This document shows positions 24,851-32,777 of a stretch of 64,000 bases of DNA, one piece after another; positions within the stretch are counted from its first letter, which is position 1; each line of letters begins with the position of its first letter. The position numbers and the translations under genes were made by a program. Source of the DNA: Oscillospiraceae bacterium (GTDB lineage: Bacteria; Bacillota; Clostridia; Oscillospirales; Oscillospiraceae); contig JAHHRZ010000003.1 of NCBI GenBank assembly GCA_020025515.1, forward strand, positions 1 to 64,000. Direction: 5' to 3'. Under the pieces are notes generated by a model, which had not been told where the DNA came from, made no database searches, and was given only the letters and a program-made list of their open reading frames with translations.

Positions 24851-26074
24851 TCAACCATAGGACACACCTCTCAGCAGCCTGTCATAGAAGTCAAGATCTC
24901 TGGTCTCTACCTGGATATCCTGCTCCTGTGCCACAGAATAAGGGCCTGCAATTCCATTCCGTTCTGCCAGTCCTTTGTATTGTCCCGGGAGCCAGAGGAT
25001 CTTTCCGGAAGTATACTGTGTAGTGTGTTTTGCTACCAGTACTTCTCCAAAATAAATTTCAATTTCTCCGTTGTGCAGACGTACTTGGACATCTTTTCCG
25101 CTGTACTGCCAGGATACACCATAGCGGACTCCATCGAAGCTTACAAAGCCCTCTCGGGTCACTCTTCGCAGTTCCCAGCGGTAGCGGTCCATGACTTCCT
25201 GAGCAGGGAGCTCCTGCAGATTCTCGGATGCCAGCTCTCTGAGCGGAATCTTACCTGTAGTACCGTGAACCTTGGAATCTGCCTTTTTGCACCAGGCCAA
25301 TGCCTGGCGGTTTAGATCCTCCAGATCCACAAAGCTGCGACCGGGGAAGAAATTGTCCTTTACATAGTGGACAAGCCGTTCCACTTTTCCCTTTGTCTGG
25401 GGCCTTCTCACCTTACAGACCTTGGGAAGGAACCCCATGTCAACGGCAAAGTCCTCAAACTGGGGGTTCCAGATGATTTTGCCACCCTCCCGTCCAATGA
25501 CAACGGTCTTCATGTTGTCCGTCAGGATCTCTTTGGGTACGCCGCCAAAGTAACAGAAAGCATTGAGAATGCAACGCTCCATGCTGCGCAAATCGCAGCG
25601 TTTTACGAATTCAATGTACTTGACCCTAGATGTGCCCAGAATCATGACAAAGACCGGAACTTTGTGCATCTGACCTTCTTTGTCCATGTACTGGCAGATG
25701 CCCCAGTCCATCTGGGCCTGCTTGCCGTTGGGCGTCTCATATCGCTGGACTGCCGGGGCCGATCTGGCCGGACGGTATGGATGTACATAGTCTTTGAGAA
25801 TGCTCTTGCCGCCATGGTAGCCAAGCCCCTGCAGCCGCTCCAGAAGGACTTCACAATTAAAGATCCCCTGACTCATCCACTCATGTAATTGAGGCTTGTA
25901 TGGATCCAGCTTGGAGCCCTTGTGAGATCCTTTCAGTTCATGAACCTGCGCCGGCTGCTCCATGTACTTCTTGGCAGTATTCTTTGAGATACCTAATTCT
26001 TTGCTAATTGCGTATGCACTCTTGCCTTTTTCCGCAGAATCCTTTATCATAAGTATTAGCCCACTCCTAATCAT
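24851..26074 (-). CDS. istA: IS21-family transposase IstA
   Basis: A 407-residue DDE transposase. N-terminal HTH (KGKSAYAISKELGISKNTAK), then the catalytic core AQMDWGICQYMDKEG (first Asp), ILTDNMKTVV (second Asp) and PQTKGKVERLVHYVKDNFF (Glu), and a C-terminal beta domain. Intact and followed by istB after 30 bp. Confidence 0.92.
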   Translation of the reverse strand: MIRSGLILMIKDSAEKGKSAYAISKELGISKNTAKKYMEQPAQVHELKGSHKGSKLDPYKPQLHEWMSQGIFNCEVLLERLQGLGYHGGKSILKDYVHPYRPARSAPAVQRYETPNGKQAQMDWGICQYMDKEGQMHKVPVFVMILGTSRVKYIEFVKRCDLRSMERCILNAFCYFGGVPKEILTDNMKTVVIGREGGKIIWNPQFEDFAVDMGFLPKVCKVRRPQTKGKVERLVHYVKDNFFPGRSFVDLEDLNRQALAWCKKADSKVHGTTGKIPLRELASENLQELPAQEVMDRYRWELRRVTREGFVSFDGVRYGVSWQYSGKDVQVRLHNGEIEIYFGEVLVAKHTTQYTSGKILWLPGQYKGLAERNGIAGPYSVAQEQDIQVETRDLDFYDRLLRGVSYG

Positions 26075-26236
26075 TCGGCTTATCTCCCTTCAAGTATTTG
26101 ACACACTTAAAGGATAGCCGTTTATTAGGCGTGGGTCAATTTTTTTCGGCCATTGGGTCAATTATACCTCGGCTGTGACAACTATACGTTCATATTGGGG
26201 AGCGATTTTCAATCCGGGGGCAGATTTTACGCTTAC

Positions 26237-26471
26237 CGTCAAGGATATAATGAGCGGCTTCGCCGTCCTTGACACCACGCCCCATAGCCGCTCCAGATAT
26301 AAGCAAGGGGCGGTAACCCGCCCCTCACAATAGATTTCTACTGGACACCACAACCAAATTTGCGCATAACTCTTGACAGTACCTTGCTATTTATGAACGA
26401 AAGAACCTGTTGCAGAATGTTACACAGCATTTCCGCACTTGAGAGAAGCTGACCAGACAGTTGAATGCGCA
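26237..26471. other. Gap between the IS66 right end and the exporter terminator
   Basis: GTCAAGGA ... TCCTTGAC (26238-26274) and GGGGCGG/CCGCCCC-type repeats form small hairpins typical of element ends. No gene is supportable. Confidence 0.5.
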
Positions 26472-26514
26472 GTACAAAAGAGGGCAACAGGAATGATGTC
26501 ACACCTGTTGCCCT
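26472..26514 (-). terminator. Intrinsic terminator of the radical-SAM peptide operon
   Basis: An 11-bp stem (AGGGCAACAGG / CCTGTTGCCCT), followed on the minus strand by CTTTTGTACT, just after the exporter stop codon at 26521. Confidence 0.8.
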
Positions 26515-26520
26515 AAATGA

Positions 26521-28143
26521 TTAAAGAGTCGTTGGAGCTAATACGCCGTTAGATAATTCATATATCCCATCATATTGGTTTAGTAGTGCAGGATTAGGCT
26601 TGTGGCAGATGTGAAGAACCATTGCAGATTCATCCAATAACAACTGCTCTACCAACTCCGCATTACTTTGATCCAATGCAGATGTAACTTCATCCAGCAG
26701 GTATATGGAAGGCCGTCCAACCATAGCACGTGCCAGGGCAACACGCTGCCGTTCTCCTCCAGACAGAGTCTCCATGAGCTCTGGCGTTAACTCCTGATTG
26801 TGATATCGGTTCAGCAGATACTCTAAATTCAGTTTTTTGATTACATCAAAATAAACATCTCGGGATATTGGGCGCCCCACACAGATGTTGTCCTCCAGCG
26901 TGGCATAGAAGAGATAGGGTTCCTGAAATACGGGACAAACTTTTTCGTAGTATGCATTGTATGCAATATTTCTGATTTCGTGCTGATTATAAAGGATTTG
27001 TCCACCATACTGAAGATTGCCAATCTGGGCGATGAGACGAAGCAATGTAGATTTTCCGCTTCCGCTTTCCCCTGTAATCAGATATTTCCGACCAGCCATA
27101 AAGTGTGCACAAACATCAGTCAAAATTGTAAGATCATCCACATGGTAAGAAATATGATCAACAGACAACTGATTAAATGTTTCGGTGCACTCAGTCCGAA
27201 TGTCCTTACTTTCAGATTTAATTTGAATCATACTCTTATATTGCTCAAGAATTGGCAGAACTTCATTACGCCCATGCCGCAGGTAAGCCAAAACCTCAAT
27301 AGGGGCGCTAATCACTTCAGCTAACTGGATTACAGCGACAAGGCTGCCAATATCGATTTCATTTTTCGAAATCAGATAGATACCAATCAACAGAATCAAA
27401 ACAGTTTTCGTTACCTGTAACGAGGTAGTGATCCCCTGAACGATCAATTGATGCTTTAGTAATACTGTCTCACTTCGCCCAATTCCATCATCAGCTAAAT
27501 CAACGGACTCTGCGGCATATTTCTGACAACGATATGCTTTGACAAGCCGTAAACCATCCAAAATCGATTGAAGCGTAGTATTATATTTTGCCAGCTTTCC
27601 TGAGTATATTTTTCTGGCTGCCCCGCCCTTCTTTCGCATCGTATTGGGAAGAATTACGATAAGCAAACTCACACCCACAATAACAAGAGCCAACACCCAA
27701 TGAATATAGAGCAACGACAACGCAGAAAAAATAATAATGCTCGTACATTTAATAATGTCAATGGTCCCCTGGAAATACTGTTCAGCCACACTTGGAATAT
27801 CGTTGTTCACAAATGACACAAATGCAGAAATATCCTCTCGTTTTGCATTGTCATGCGCAGAAAAAGCATGAAATGCATTTTTTCGCATCTGTTTCTTCTG
27901 CCTTATTTTAAGCGTATTGCCTACATATTCATTCAGCTCGGCAAAACAGATTTGGCAGCAGCTGATGAGCAGAAAAATGCAGAGTAATATGGTGCGATTT
28001 GCGGAATCAGCAACAACAGAAGTAATTAGCTGACCAGAGATAGTAGGAATTGCAACACCAATTGCTGAGTAAACAACTCCGACGAGTAATGTTAACAGGA
28101 AAAATCTCTTGTTTCTATCTAAAAGTGAAAGAAAATCTTTCAT
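26521..28143 (-). CDS. ABC exporter (fused membrane and ATPase domains) of the peptide operon
   Basis: ATG 28143 lies behind AAAGGAGGACACGTTTCAA; 540 residues. The N-terminal ~300 residues are an exporter-type membrane domain (FFLLTLLVGVVYSAIGVAIP, YIHWVLALVIVGVSLLIVIL, TVLILLIGIYLI). The ATPase domain has YLITGESGSGKSTLLRLIA (Walker A), METLSGGERQRVALARAMV (signature) and IYLLDEVTSALD (Walker B). There is no C39 peptidase domain, so leader removal must be done elsewhere if it occurs. As the last gene of the precursor/radical-SAM operon it is the natural exporter, and perhaps immunity factor, for the peptide. Confidence 0.88.
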   Translation of the reverse strand: MKDFLSLLDRNKRFFLLTLLVGVVYSAIGVAIPTISGQLITSVVADSANRTILLCIFLLISCCQICFAELNEYVGNTLKIRQKKQMRKNAFHAFSAHDNAKREDISAFVSFVNNDIPSVAEQYFQGTIDIIKCTSIIIFSALSLLYIHWVLALVIVGVSLLIVILPNTMRKKGGAARKIYSGKLAKYNTTLQSILDGLRLVKAYRCQKYAAESVDLADDGIGRSETVLLKHQLIVQGITTSLQVTKTVLILLIGIYLISKNEIDIGSLVAVIQLAEVISAPIEVLAYLRHGRNEVLPILEQYKSMIQIKSESKDIRTECTETFNQLSVDHISYHVDDLTILTDVCAHFMAGRKYLITGESGSGKSTLLRLIAQIGNLQYGGQILYNQHEIRNIAYNAYYEKVCPVFQEPYLFYATLEDNICVGRPISRDVYFDVIKKLNLEYLLNRYHNQELTPELMETLSGGERQRVALARAMVGRPSIYLLDEVTSALDQSNAELVEQLLLDESAMVLHICHKPNPALLNQYDGIYELSNGVLAPTTL

Positions 28144-28456
28144 TTGAAACGTGTCCTCCTTTATAGATATTAAGCCATCCATACTGAGTAAAACAGCTGG
28201 TGCCTTTGATTAACATCTAGGACTCCGCTTCATCACATTGGAGCCTTAGATACTTTGCTCCAAGAAGTGAAATAACAACCTAACTTTCCTATAGTAATGC
28301 ATATAAGCTCTCCATTTCCTGAAAATTAATCATGTGTTTAATTGACAAAATCCTAAAAATGAACCACCCAAAAGATCATATCATTTGGGCTATCGGGATC
28401 GGATTCAAACCAACTGATTGCACCAGATCCATTCTTACTACTAACACGTGATAATA
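28144..28456 (-). other. Gap in the peptide operon with an open 35-codon frame lacking a start
   Basis: Between the second radical SAM gene and the exporter, the minus-strand frame at about 28353-28460 reads RVSSKNGSGAISWFESDPD, then SPNDMIFWVVHF and a stop. It has protein-like composition but no ATG, GTG or TTG with a ribosome site. It may be a gene fragment or chance. Confidence 0.35.
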
Positions 28457-29578
28457 TTACTCAGTGTTGTCAGTAAATGCAAGAAAATCGAGAAATAAAT
28501 CCAGATTTTCGAGAATAACCTGAATAGCAGCAATCGTATAATTCTGACATTCATCTCTATGATTAATATTATCATCTAGGCAACCGAATTCACAAAAATA
28601 CTTTAATTCACATTCCTGACATTCCCTGTTGTCTTTACTTGAATGCCTAATATAAGATACCAGAGCTTTATCTGAAATAATATCATCTTCGAAACTAAAG
28701 GCGCCGATAACAGACTGAGAAATTTGTGGACAACAATAAATCAGATCATTTGTGAAATCATAAACCTTTGTGTTGCAAATGTTACAACGGTTACACGAAA
28801 TCCCGCGTTCTGTAAGAAGATCAGATATTTTATCAACAACTACTGAGTTAACAAAGAGTTTTGTGTAGTTGGTTAGTTGCTTAGTTTCCACGAATAACCT
28901 GAGTAGTTTTTCAGTCGACAACTCTTTTCCTGAATGTAATACCTTATTTAGGAGAACAGGACATTCCTGATTAAAGCAATCAGAAAGAAACTGCACTAAT
29001 TCAATAACCTCGTGATAATTATCCAAATCAACATTAATTTGAATAGTAAATGGGATCTTTTGCTCCAGAAGATATGATATATTAGAAATAATATGTGAAA
29101 AACCATTCTTTCGGCCAAAAGGTCTTCTTTGATTATGGGTATGCTCAAGTCCATCAAGTGAGATAACTATGGTTTCAATTTGTTTAGTGTTTTGAGCTAG
29201 AAAAATACGTATCGAATCATCAAAGTATCCGTTGGAGAAAAATATGAACTTTTTCTTTCTATCAAGCGAAAAAAGGAAGTCAATACTCCGTAGATTCTGT
29301 TTCAAAAAAGGTTCTCCACCGAAAATAACCACATCATGATTTTTTTGTAGCACTTCCTTTAAGAGTACACTATACTCACTAATATTAGGTGTACAGGTAT
29401 AATGATGTGTACCCTGGAAGCAATACTCACACTGTGCGTTACAGGAATTTGTTATTTTTAGATAAGTCCGCCCCTGCGGGAAACCAAGTTTTGGGGGGGT
29501 GAGGTTTAATACTCCGCCTGAGTCTTCAATGGTAAAGTTCTCAAGGTCGAGAGCGATATCATTGGCTACTATTCTCAT
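28457..29578 (-). CDS. Radical SAM/SPASM peptide-modifying enzyme B
   Basis: A 373-residue protein. The cluster motif ITNSCNAQCEYCFQG (CxxxCxxC, residues ~47-61), VVIFGGEPFLKQN (the GGEP SAM site) and VISLDGLEHTHNQRRPFG place it in the radical SAM family of peptide maturases. The C-terminal SPASM domain is Cys-rich: CNRCNICN, YCCPQ and ECQECELKYFCEFGCLDD followed by a last Cys. Such enzymes make thioether, C-C or similar cross-links in RiPP precursors. It starts 63 bp after enzyme A. Its SPASM region is fuller than that of enzyme A, so the two probably do different steps. Confidence 0.88.
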   Translation of the reverse strand: MRIVANDIALDLENFTIEDSGGVLNLTPPKLGFPQGRTYLKITNSCNAQCEYCFQGTHHYTCTPNISEYSVLLKEVLQKNHDVVIFGGEPFLKQNLRSIDFLFSLDRKKKFIFFSNGYFDDSIRIFLAQNTKQIETIVISLDGLEHTHNQRRPFGRKNGFSHIISNISYLLEQKIPFTIQINVDLDNYHEVIELVQFLSDCFNQECPVLLNKVLHSGKELSTEKLLRLFVETKQLTNYTKLFVNSVVVDKISDLLTERGISCNRCNICNTKVYDFTNDLIYCCPQISQSVIGAFSFEDDIISDKALVSYIRHSSKDNRECQECELKYFCEFGCLDDNINHRDECQNYTIAAIQVILENLDLFLDFLAFTDNTE

Positions 29579-29641
29579 AATGGCCTCCCTTCAAACTTAC
29601 ACACTCAAATTGATATTATAGAAGGAACTATTTCACAATCA

Positions 29642-30832
29642 TTATTCATGAAATGGGCACATCGCTCCGGTTTCTTCCATATGCTTAACCAAGTAGACTT
29701 TGTTAACCCTTTCAATATACGAAATGCGATTAGTTAGTATGGATTCGTCAAAGCATTTAATTGAACCTAATGACAGTTCCTCCACCGAACAAACACCACA
29801 GGGTTGGACTTGACCGTATTCATCGATTGACCATGAAAGTGTTCCTGCTGAACATTTTAATGGTGAAAATGGCAACGTTGCATTTTCACAAATCGCATCA
29901 CTAAGGATTTCCACGCTGTTGTGCTTTGTTTTCAAACGAAGTAACTTTTCTTGAAGATCATCAGGTATGTTTTCCAATACTTCAAGATTATTTTCTTTTG
30001 CTCGACCAATTGGAGTTATTTCCCCAATGGTAATAATTTTTATTCCCTTCTGAACCATCAATTCTACAAGTTCTTCAATATCATCGAAATTATCCCTAGA
30101 TATAAGTGTCGTGACACCGACAGGGATATCTTCCGCTATTGCTGCATTTATGGATTTCATCACTTCGGCATACGATCCTTTATAGCCTGCGAACTCGTCG
30201 TGGACCTCTGGTATCGAACTATATATGGACACTACCATACCTCGTTTAGCTTTTGCGATTACACCTAGCAACGGATCAATCCGAACACCGGATGTAAGAA
30301 CACAAATATTGTAAACTGAAGAATATCTATCAATAATTTTCGAAAAATCTGGATGTAGTGTAGGTTCGCCACCTGACAAACATAAGTATGGTACATATCC
30401 GTTCATACGGTCTAGAAAAGCAGATAGATCATTAAAATCAATATATACGCCAGAAGAACTTGCAGATTTATAGCAATGTTTGCACCTCTGAATACATCTG
30501 TTTGTAAGTGAAATATGTATTTCTAATGGATAGTATGCCAACTTTTTTCCAGAAATGCAAATCTTTTGAGAAACTTCTTCATGTGTAAAATAGAAATAAT
30601 CGGCAAAATTCTCCATGAAGATATTGATGAAATTCTCGACTGTTGCAGAATCCACATCAAGCTCATGTGTAATATTGCAAACCAAATCTGCGACTTCATT
30701 TGTTTTACAGAGATGTTCAACAAAGAACGCTTCTTCCTCATCAAAAATATAGTATTCACCTATGTTACGAATCAGAAGAAGATCGCTTCCCCACCGGTGC
30801 AGGTCAATATTGTTGTACTTGGCAATTCTCAT
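29642..30832 (-). CDS. Radical SAM/SPASM enzyme A with N-terminal PqqD/RRE-like region
   Basis: A 396-residue protein. The first ~90 residues (WGSDLLLIRNIGEYYIFDEE, then VADLVCNITHELDVD) are a winged-helix-like segment resembling PqqD, the peptide-recognition element of RiPP enzymes. The radical SAM core follows: SLTNRCIQRCKHCYKSA (CxxxCxxC) and YLCLSGGEPTLHPDF. The C-terminal region carries LKCSAGTLSWSIDEYGQVQP followed by CGVCSVEELSLGSIKC and a final MCPFHE, a short SPASM/Twitch-like domain. It starts behind CGGAGGGATTA, downstream of the precursor and an intrinsic terminator. Confidence 0.88.
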   Translation of the reverse strand: MRIAKYNNIDLHRWGSDLLLIRNIGEYYIFDEEEAFFVEHLCKTNEVADLVCNITHELDVDSATVENFINIFMENFADYFYFTHEEVSQKICISGKKLAYYPLEIHISLTNRCIQRCKHCYKSASSSGVYIDFNDLSAFLDRMNGYVPYLCLSGGEPTLHPDFSKIIDRYSSVYNICVLTSGVRIDPLLGVIAKAKRGMVVSIYSSIPEVHDEFAGYKGSYAEVMKSINAAIAEDIPVGVTTLISRDNFDDIEELVELMVQKGIKIITIGEITPIGRAKENNLEVLENIPDDLQEKLLRLKTKHNSVEILSDAICENATLPFSPLKCSAGTLSWSIDEYGQVQPCGVCSVEELSLGSIKCFDESILTNRISYIERVNKVYLVKHMEETGAMCPFHE

Positions 30833-30850
30833 ATTAATCCCTCCGAATTC

Positions 30851-30901
30851 AAAAATAAGCCCACATAGGAGGCTGATGTATTCCCCCCATATGGGCTTAT
30901 T
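30851..30901 (-). terminator. Intrinsic terminator/attenuator between the precursor and the radical SAM genes
   Basis: On the minus strand AATAAGCCCATATGGG pairs with CCTATGTGGGCTTATT and is followed by TTTTGA. A partially read-through terminator directly after a precursor gene is common in RiPP operons and would give much peptide and little enzyme. Confidence 0.8.
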
Positions 30902-30991
30902 GCGCGATACCTAGGTTTGATGATATAATGATGTACAAATATTGCGGATCATTTCATGTCCCAAGACGCACCTTATTGAAACATCAAACCT

Positions 30992-31099
30992 TTAGCAGAT
31001 ACTAACAGGCTTGTACGGATTGCCACCAGGACACGATTTTCCCTGCGTACCTACTGCTTTCAACTTGTAACGCTTCAGTGCTAAGACAATACTACGCAT
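30992..31099 (-). CDS. Putative RiPP precursor peptide (35 residues, two cysteines)
   Basis: ATG 31099 follows a near-perfect AAGGAGGTGAGTGGT ribosome site. The peptide starts MRSIVLALKRYKLKAVG and ends TQGKSCPGGNPYKPVSIC. The basic, amphipathic first ~18 residues look like a leader; the rest looks like a core with Cys23 and a C-terminal Cys35 around a Pro/Gly-rich loop. It is the first gene of the operon, directly downstream of a consensus promoter and upstream of a terminator, then two radical SAM/SPASM enzymes and an exporter. There is no double-Gly leader motif. I do not recognise the family; clostridial Cys-rich radical-SAM peptides (Clo7bot/CcpM type) are the nearest concept I know. Confidence 0.8.
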   Translation of the reverse strand: MRSIVLALKRYKLKAVGTQGKSCPGGNPYKPVSIC

Positions 31100-31213
31100 A
31101 CCACTCACCTCCTTAGTTCAATAATAGGAATACAACCAACAAGGGTTGTTATCCACAAAGTTATCTGAAATTGTATTTCGCTTCTGGAAATAAGTATTAT
31201 TTTTCTTGTCTAT

Positions 31214-31242
31214 ACTATACCACACTAGTTTGGTGTTGTCAA
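31214..31242 (-). promoter_or_regulatory. Consensus sigma-A promoter of the peptide operon
   Basis: Minus strand: TTGACA (31237-31242), a 17-bp spacer, TATAGT (31214-31219). The spacer contains ACACCAAACTAGTGTGGT, an imperfect palindrome centred on ACTAGT that could be an operator. The 5' leader to the precursor ATG is ~105 nt. Confidence 0.8.
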
Positions 31243-31416
31243 CAATTATTTTCTTCTTCACAAGTCATTTTTTGGGCTAGTGCAACAATTAACAAACAGC
31301 AACCCTCTAGTATATTACGACCAATTTAATCGATTGGATAATCAGATATCAAATTGCAAAAAAGTCGGGAAATTAAACAAGAACTATGATATAGTTTATT
31401 ACGAGGAGGGAGCAAT

Positions 31417-31770
31417 ATGGAAATATATATTTATATTAGAGTGCAAAAAGCTTTAGACTACATAGAATAACATATTACAGAATCAATAAATAACGATCAA
31501 CTAGCGGAAATAAGCGGATTGCCCACCTGAAGAATATATCCAAAATCGTAAGTTAAGCCTTGCAGGAATAGATCTTGCTACTGGAAACGAGAACATCTGC
31601 AATATTGTTTCGAAATATGGATATCAATGCCTGAACATTTTCTCTAGGGCATTCCAGCAATTTCATGGTGTTTCACCTCAGCAGGCACAGGTTAGTGGCA
31701 CGACTCTAAAGTATTATTCACGTTTTTCTATCCATTTTTCTTTAGATTTGGAAGATTATATTGATGCATA
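31417..31770 (+). pseudogene. Remnant of an AraC-family regulator (DNA-binding domain)
   Basis: Behind GAGGAGGGAGCAAT, ATG 31417 encodes MEIYIYIRVQKALDYIE, stop, HITESINNDQLAEISGLP; then in another frame EEYIQNRKLSLAGIDLATGN and CNIVSKYGYQCLNIFSRAFQ plus QFHGVSPQQAQ. This is the double-HTH of AraC proteins with at least two stops or shifts and a deletion in the middle. It lies divergent to the peptide operon, so it may once have controlled it; that is inference. Confidence 0.8.
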
Positions 31771-31880
31771 GCTAATATTTTGCATCATCCAATTTCAAAG
31801 CATCGATTGATTTTCAGAAGAAGCAGATCATCATTACGTTCAAAACTCTGTCAAATATCACTATAGAATTCAATATTTTC

Positions 31881-31912
31881 AGAGGCACAGTGGTTTCGCT
31901 GTACCTCTTCTT
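31881..31912 (+). terminator. Intrinsic terminator after the AraC remnant
   Basis: AGAGGCACAG / CTGTACCTCT (9 of 10 pairs) with a short loop and a TTCTTTAT tail. Confidence 0.6.
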
Positions 31913-32004
31913 TATAGTAAGTGTTTAATAATCTTCCGGTAAAAATCAGCAGGACTCTGCCAAATTTATTATAATTATGTATTGAGTGCCACCCAGATTC
32001 TGAT

Positions 32005-32523
32005 ATGTGGGCCTGTTGCAAAATAGGCCCACGAAAAAAAGCGAGTAAGTTTCCCTAAAAAGGGTTGCTTACTCGCCTTCTTTTGCGTTAAGATTTAAGT
32101 GTCATGTCAAACCTAATACTCAACCAGTTTACCGCATATGGGCGGAATCGTCAACTGGTACTATCACTAAATTCAGAAAAATTATTACCGGAGAACGCAC
32201 CGGTCCGACTGACAAGGGCCCAGCTTGAGGAACTGGACTACAGGAAACTGTACGAAGCCTATTCGTCCAAAGGACGGAAATCGAAAGTCGACCCATCGGT
32301 ACTGTTCCAGGTAATTGCATACGCCTATCAGTGCGGCATTTATACATCTCGTAAAATCGAGGAGGCCTGCCGCTACAGAGTGGACTTCCTGTGGCTGCTG
32401 GACGGTAAGGAGGCTCCGGATCACGCAACCTTGCTGTGTAATAGACAAGTCTGGCTGACGCCAACCAAATTTTATCGTGCGGGTGTCCAACTTGCACTTG
32501 CAATTTTCGAAGAAAACAAATAA
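32005..32523 (+). pseudogene. IS1182-family element remnant: 5' end and transposase N-terminus
   Basis: The left end contains GGGCCTGTTGCAAAATAGGCCC and a GCGAGTAAG...CTTACTCGC hairpin. The frame at 32104-32523 encodes MSNLILNQFTAYGRNRQLVL, PVRLTRAQLEELDYRKLYEA, and YTSRKIEEACRYRVDFLWLL, the N-terminal part of IS1182 transposases. At DHATLLCNRQ it leaves the family sequence and stops after 139 residues; the catalytic core is missing. Confidence 0.8.
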
Positions 32524-32541
32524 ACTGGTGGTGGGGTAAAG

Positions 32542-32748
32542 TCATAAATCCACATATTCACCATACTTAATTTCTAGCTTTTTCCCATTGTGGATGAGTA
32601 TCCAGCCTTCTTCAAACTCCAATCTGACATTTAACCATGCGTTCCGATAGATCTTAAAGCAATCACCGCAATGAAGGCCACCATAAAACTGGCCGTTTGG
32701 AAATATAATGTCTGGACGGTCACCATTTAGAAATAGCATTCCTGTCAT
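32542..32748 (-). CDS. DUF5348-like small protein
   Basis: A 68-residue beta-rich protein (FLNGDRPDIIFPNGQFYGGL, then WLNVRLEFEEGWILIHNGKK). ATG 32748 is preceded by TAGGAGTTATAC. The pattern resembles DUF5348 proteins, common on clostridial mobile elements. It is divergent from jetA with only 29 bp between the starts, so the two may share control. Function unknown. Confidence 0.55.
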   Translation of the reverse strand: MTGMLFLNGDRPDIIFPNGQFYGGLHCGDCFKIYRNAWLNVRLEFEEGWILIHNGKKLEIKYGEYVDL

Positions 32749-32777
32749 GTATAACTCCTATAAGGTGGGATATTTGA

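Larger units (their letters stand above)
23989..26180 (-). mobile_element. Complete IS21-family element with 5-bp target duplication
   Basis: The ends are TGTCAAGGCCG...TAATTGACC (23989) and its counterpart ...GGTATA-type end finishing GGCTGTGACA (26180), with several internal TTGACCCA repeats, as usual for IS21. The direct repeat ACTAT flanks the element at 23984-23988 and 26181-26185. Both istA and istB are open. It inserted into the 5' side of the resident IS66 and is therefore younger than it. Confidence 0.9.
22218..26236 (-). mobile_element. Decayed IS66-family element, split by an IS21-family element
   Basis: The left terminal repeat at 22218 reads GTAAACGTAAAACCTGACAG and the right end at about 26216-26236 finishes TTTTACGCTTAC, its imperfect complement. 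Inside lie tnpA, tnpB and a broken tnpC in the usual order on the minus strand. The left terminal ~60 bp closely match the MITE at 40988-41084. I see no 8-bp target duplication. The IS21 element at 23989-26180 sits between tnpA and the right end. Confidence 0.75.
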
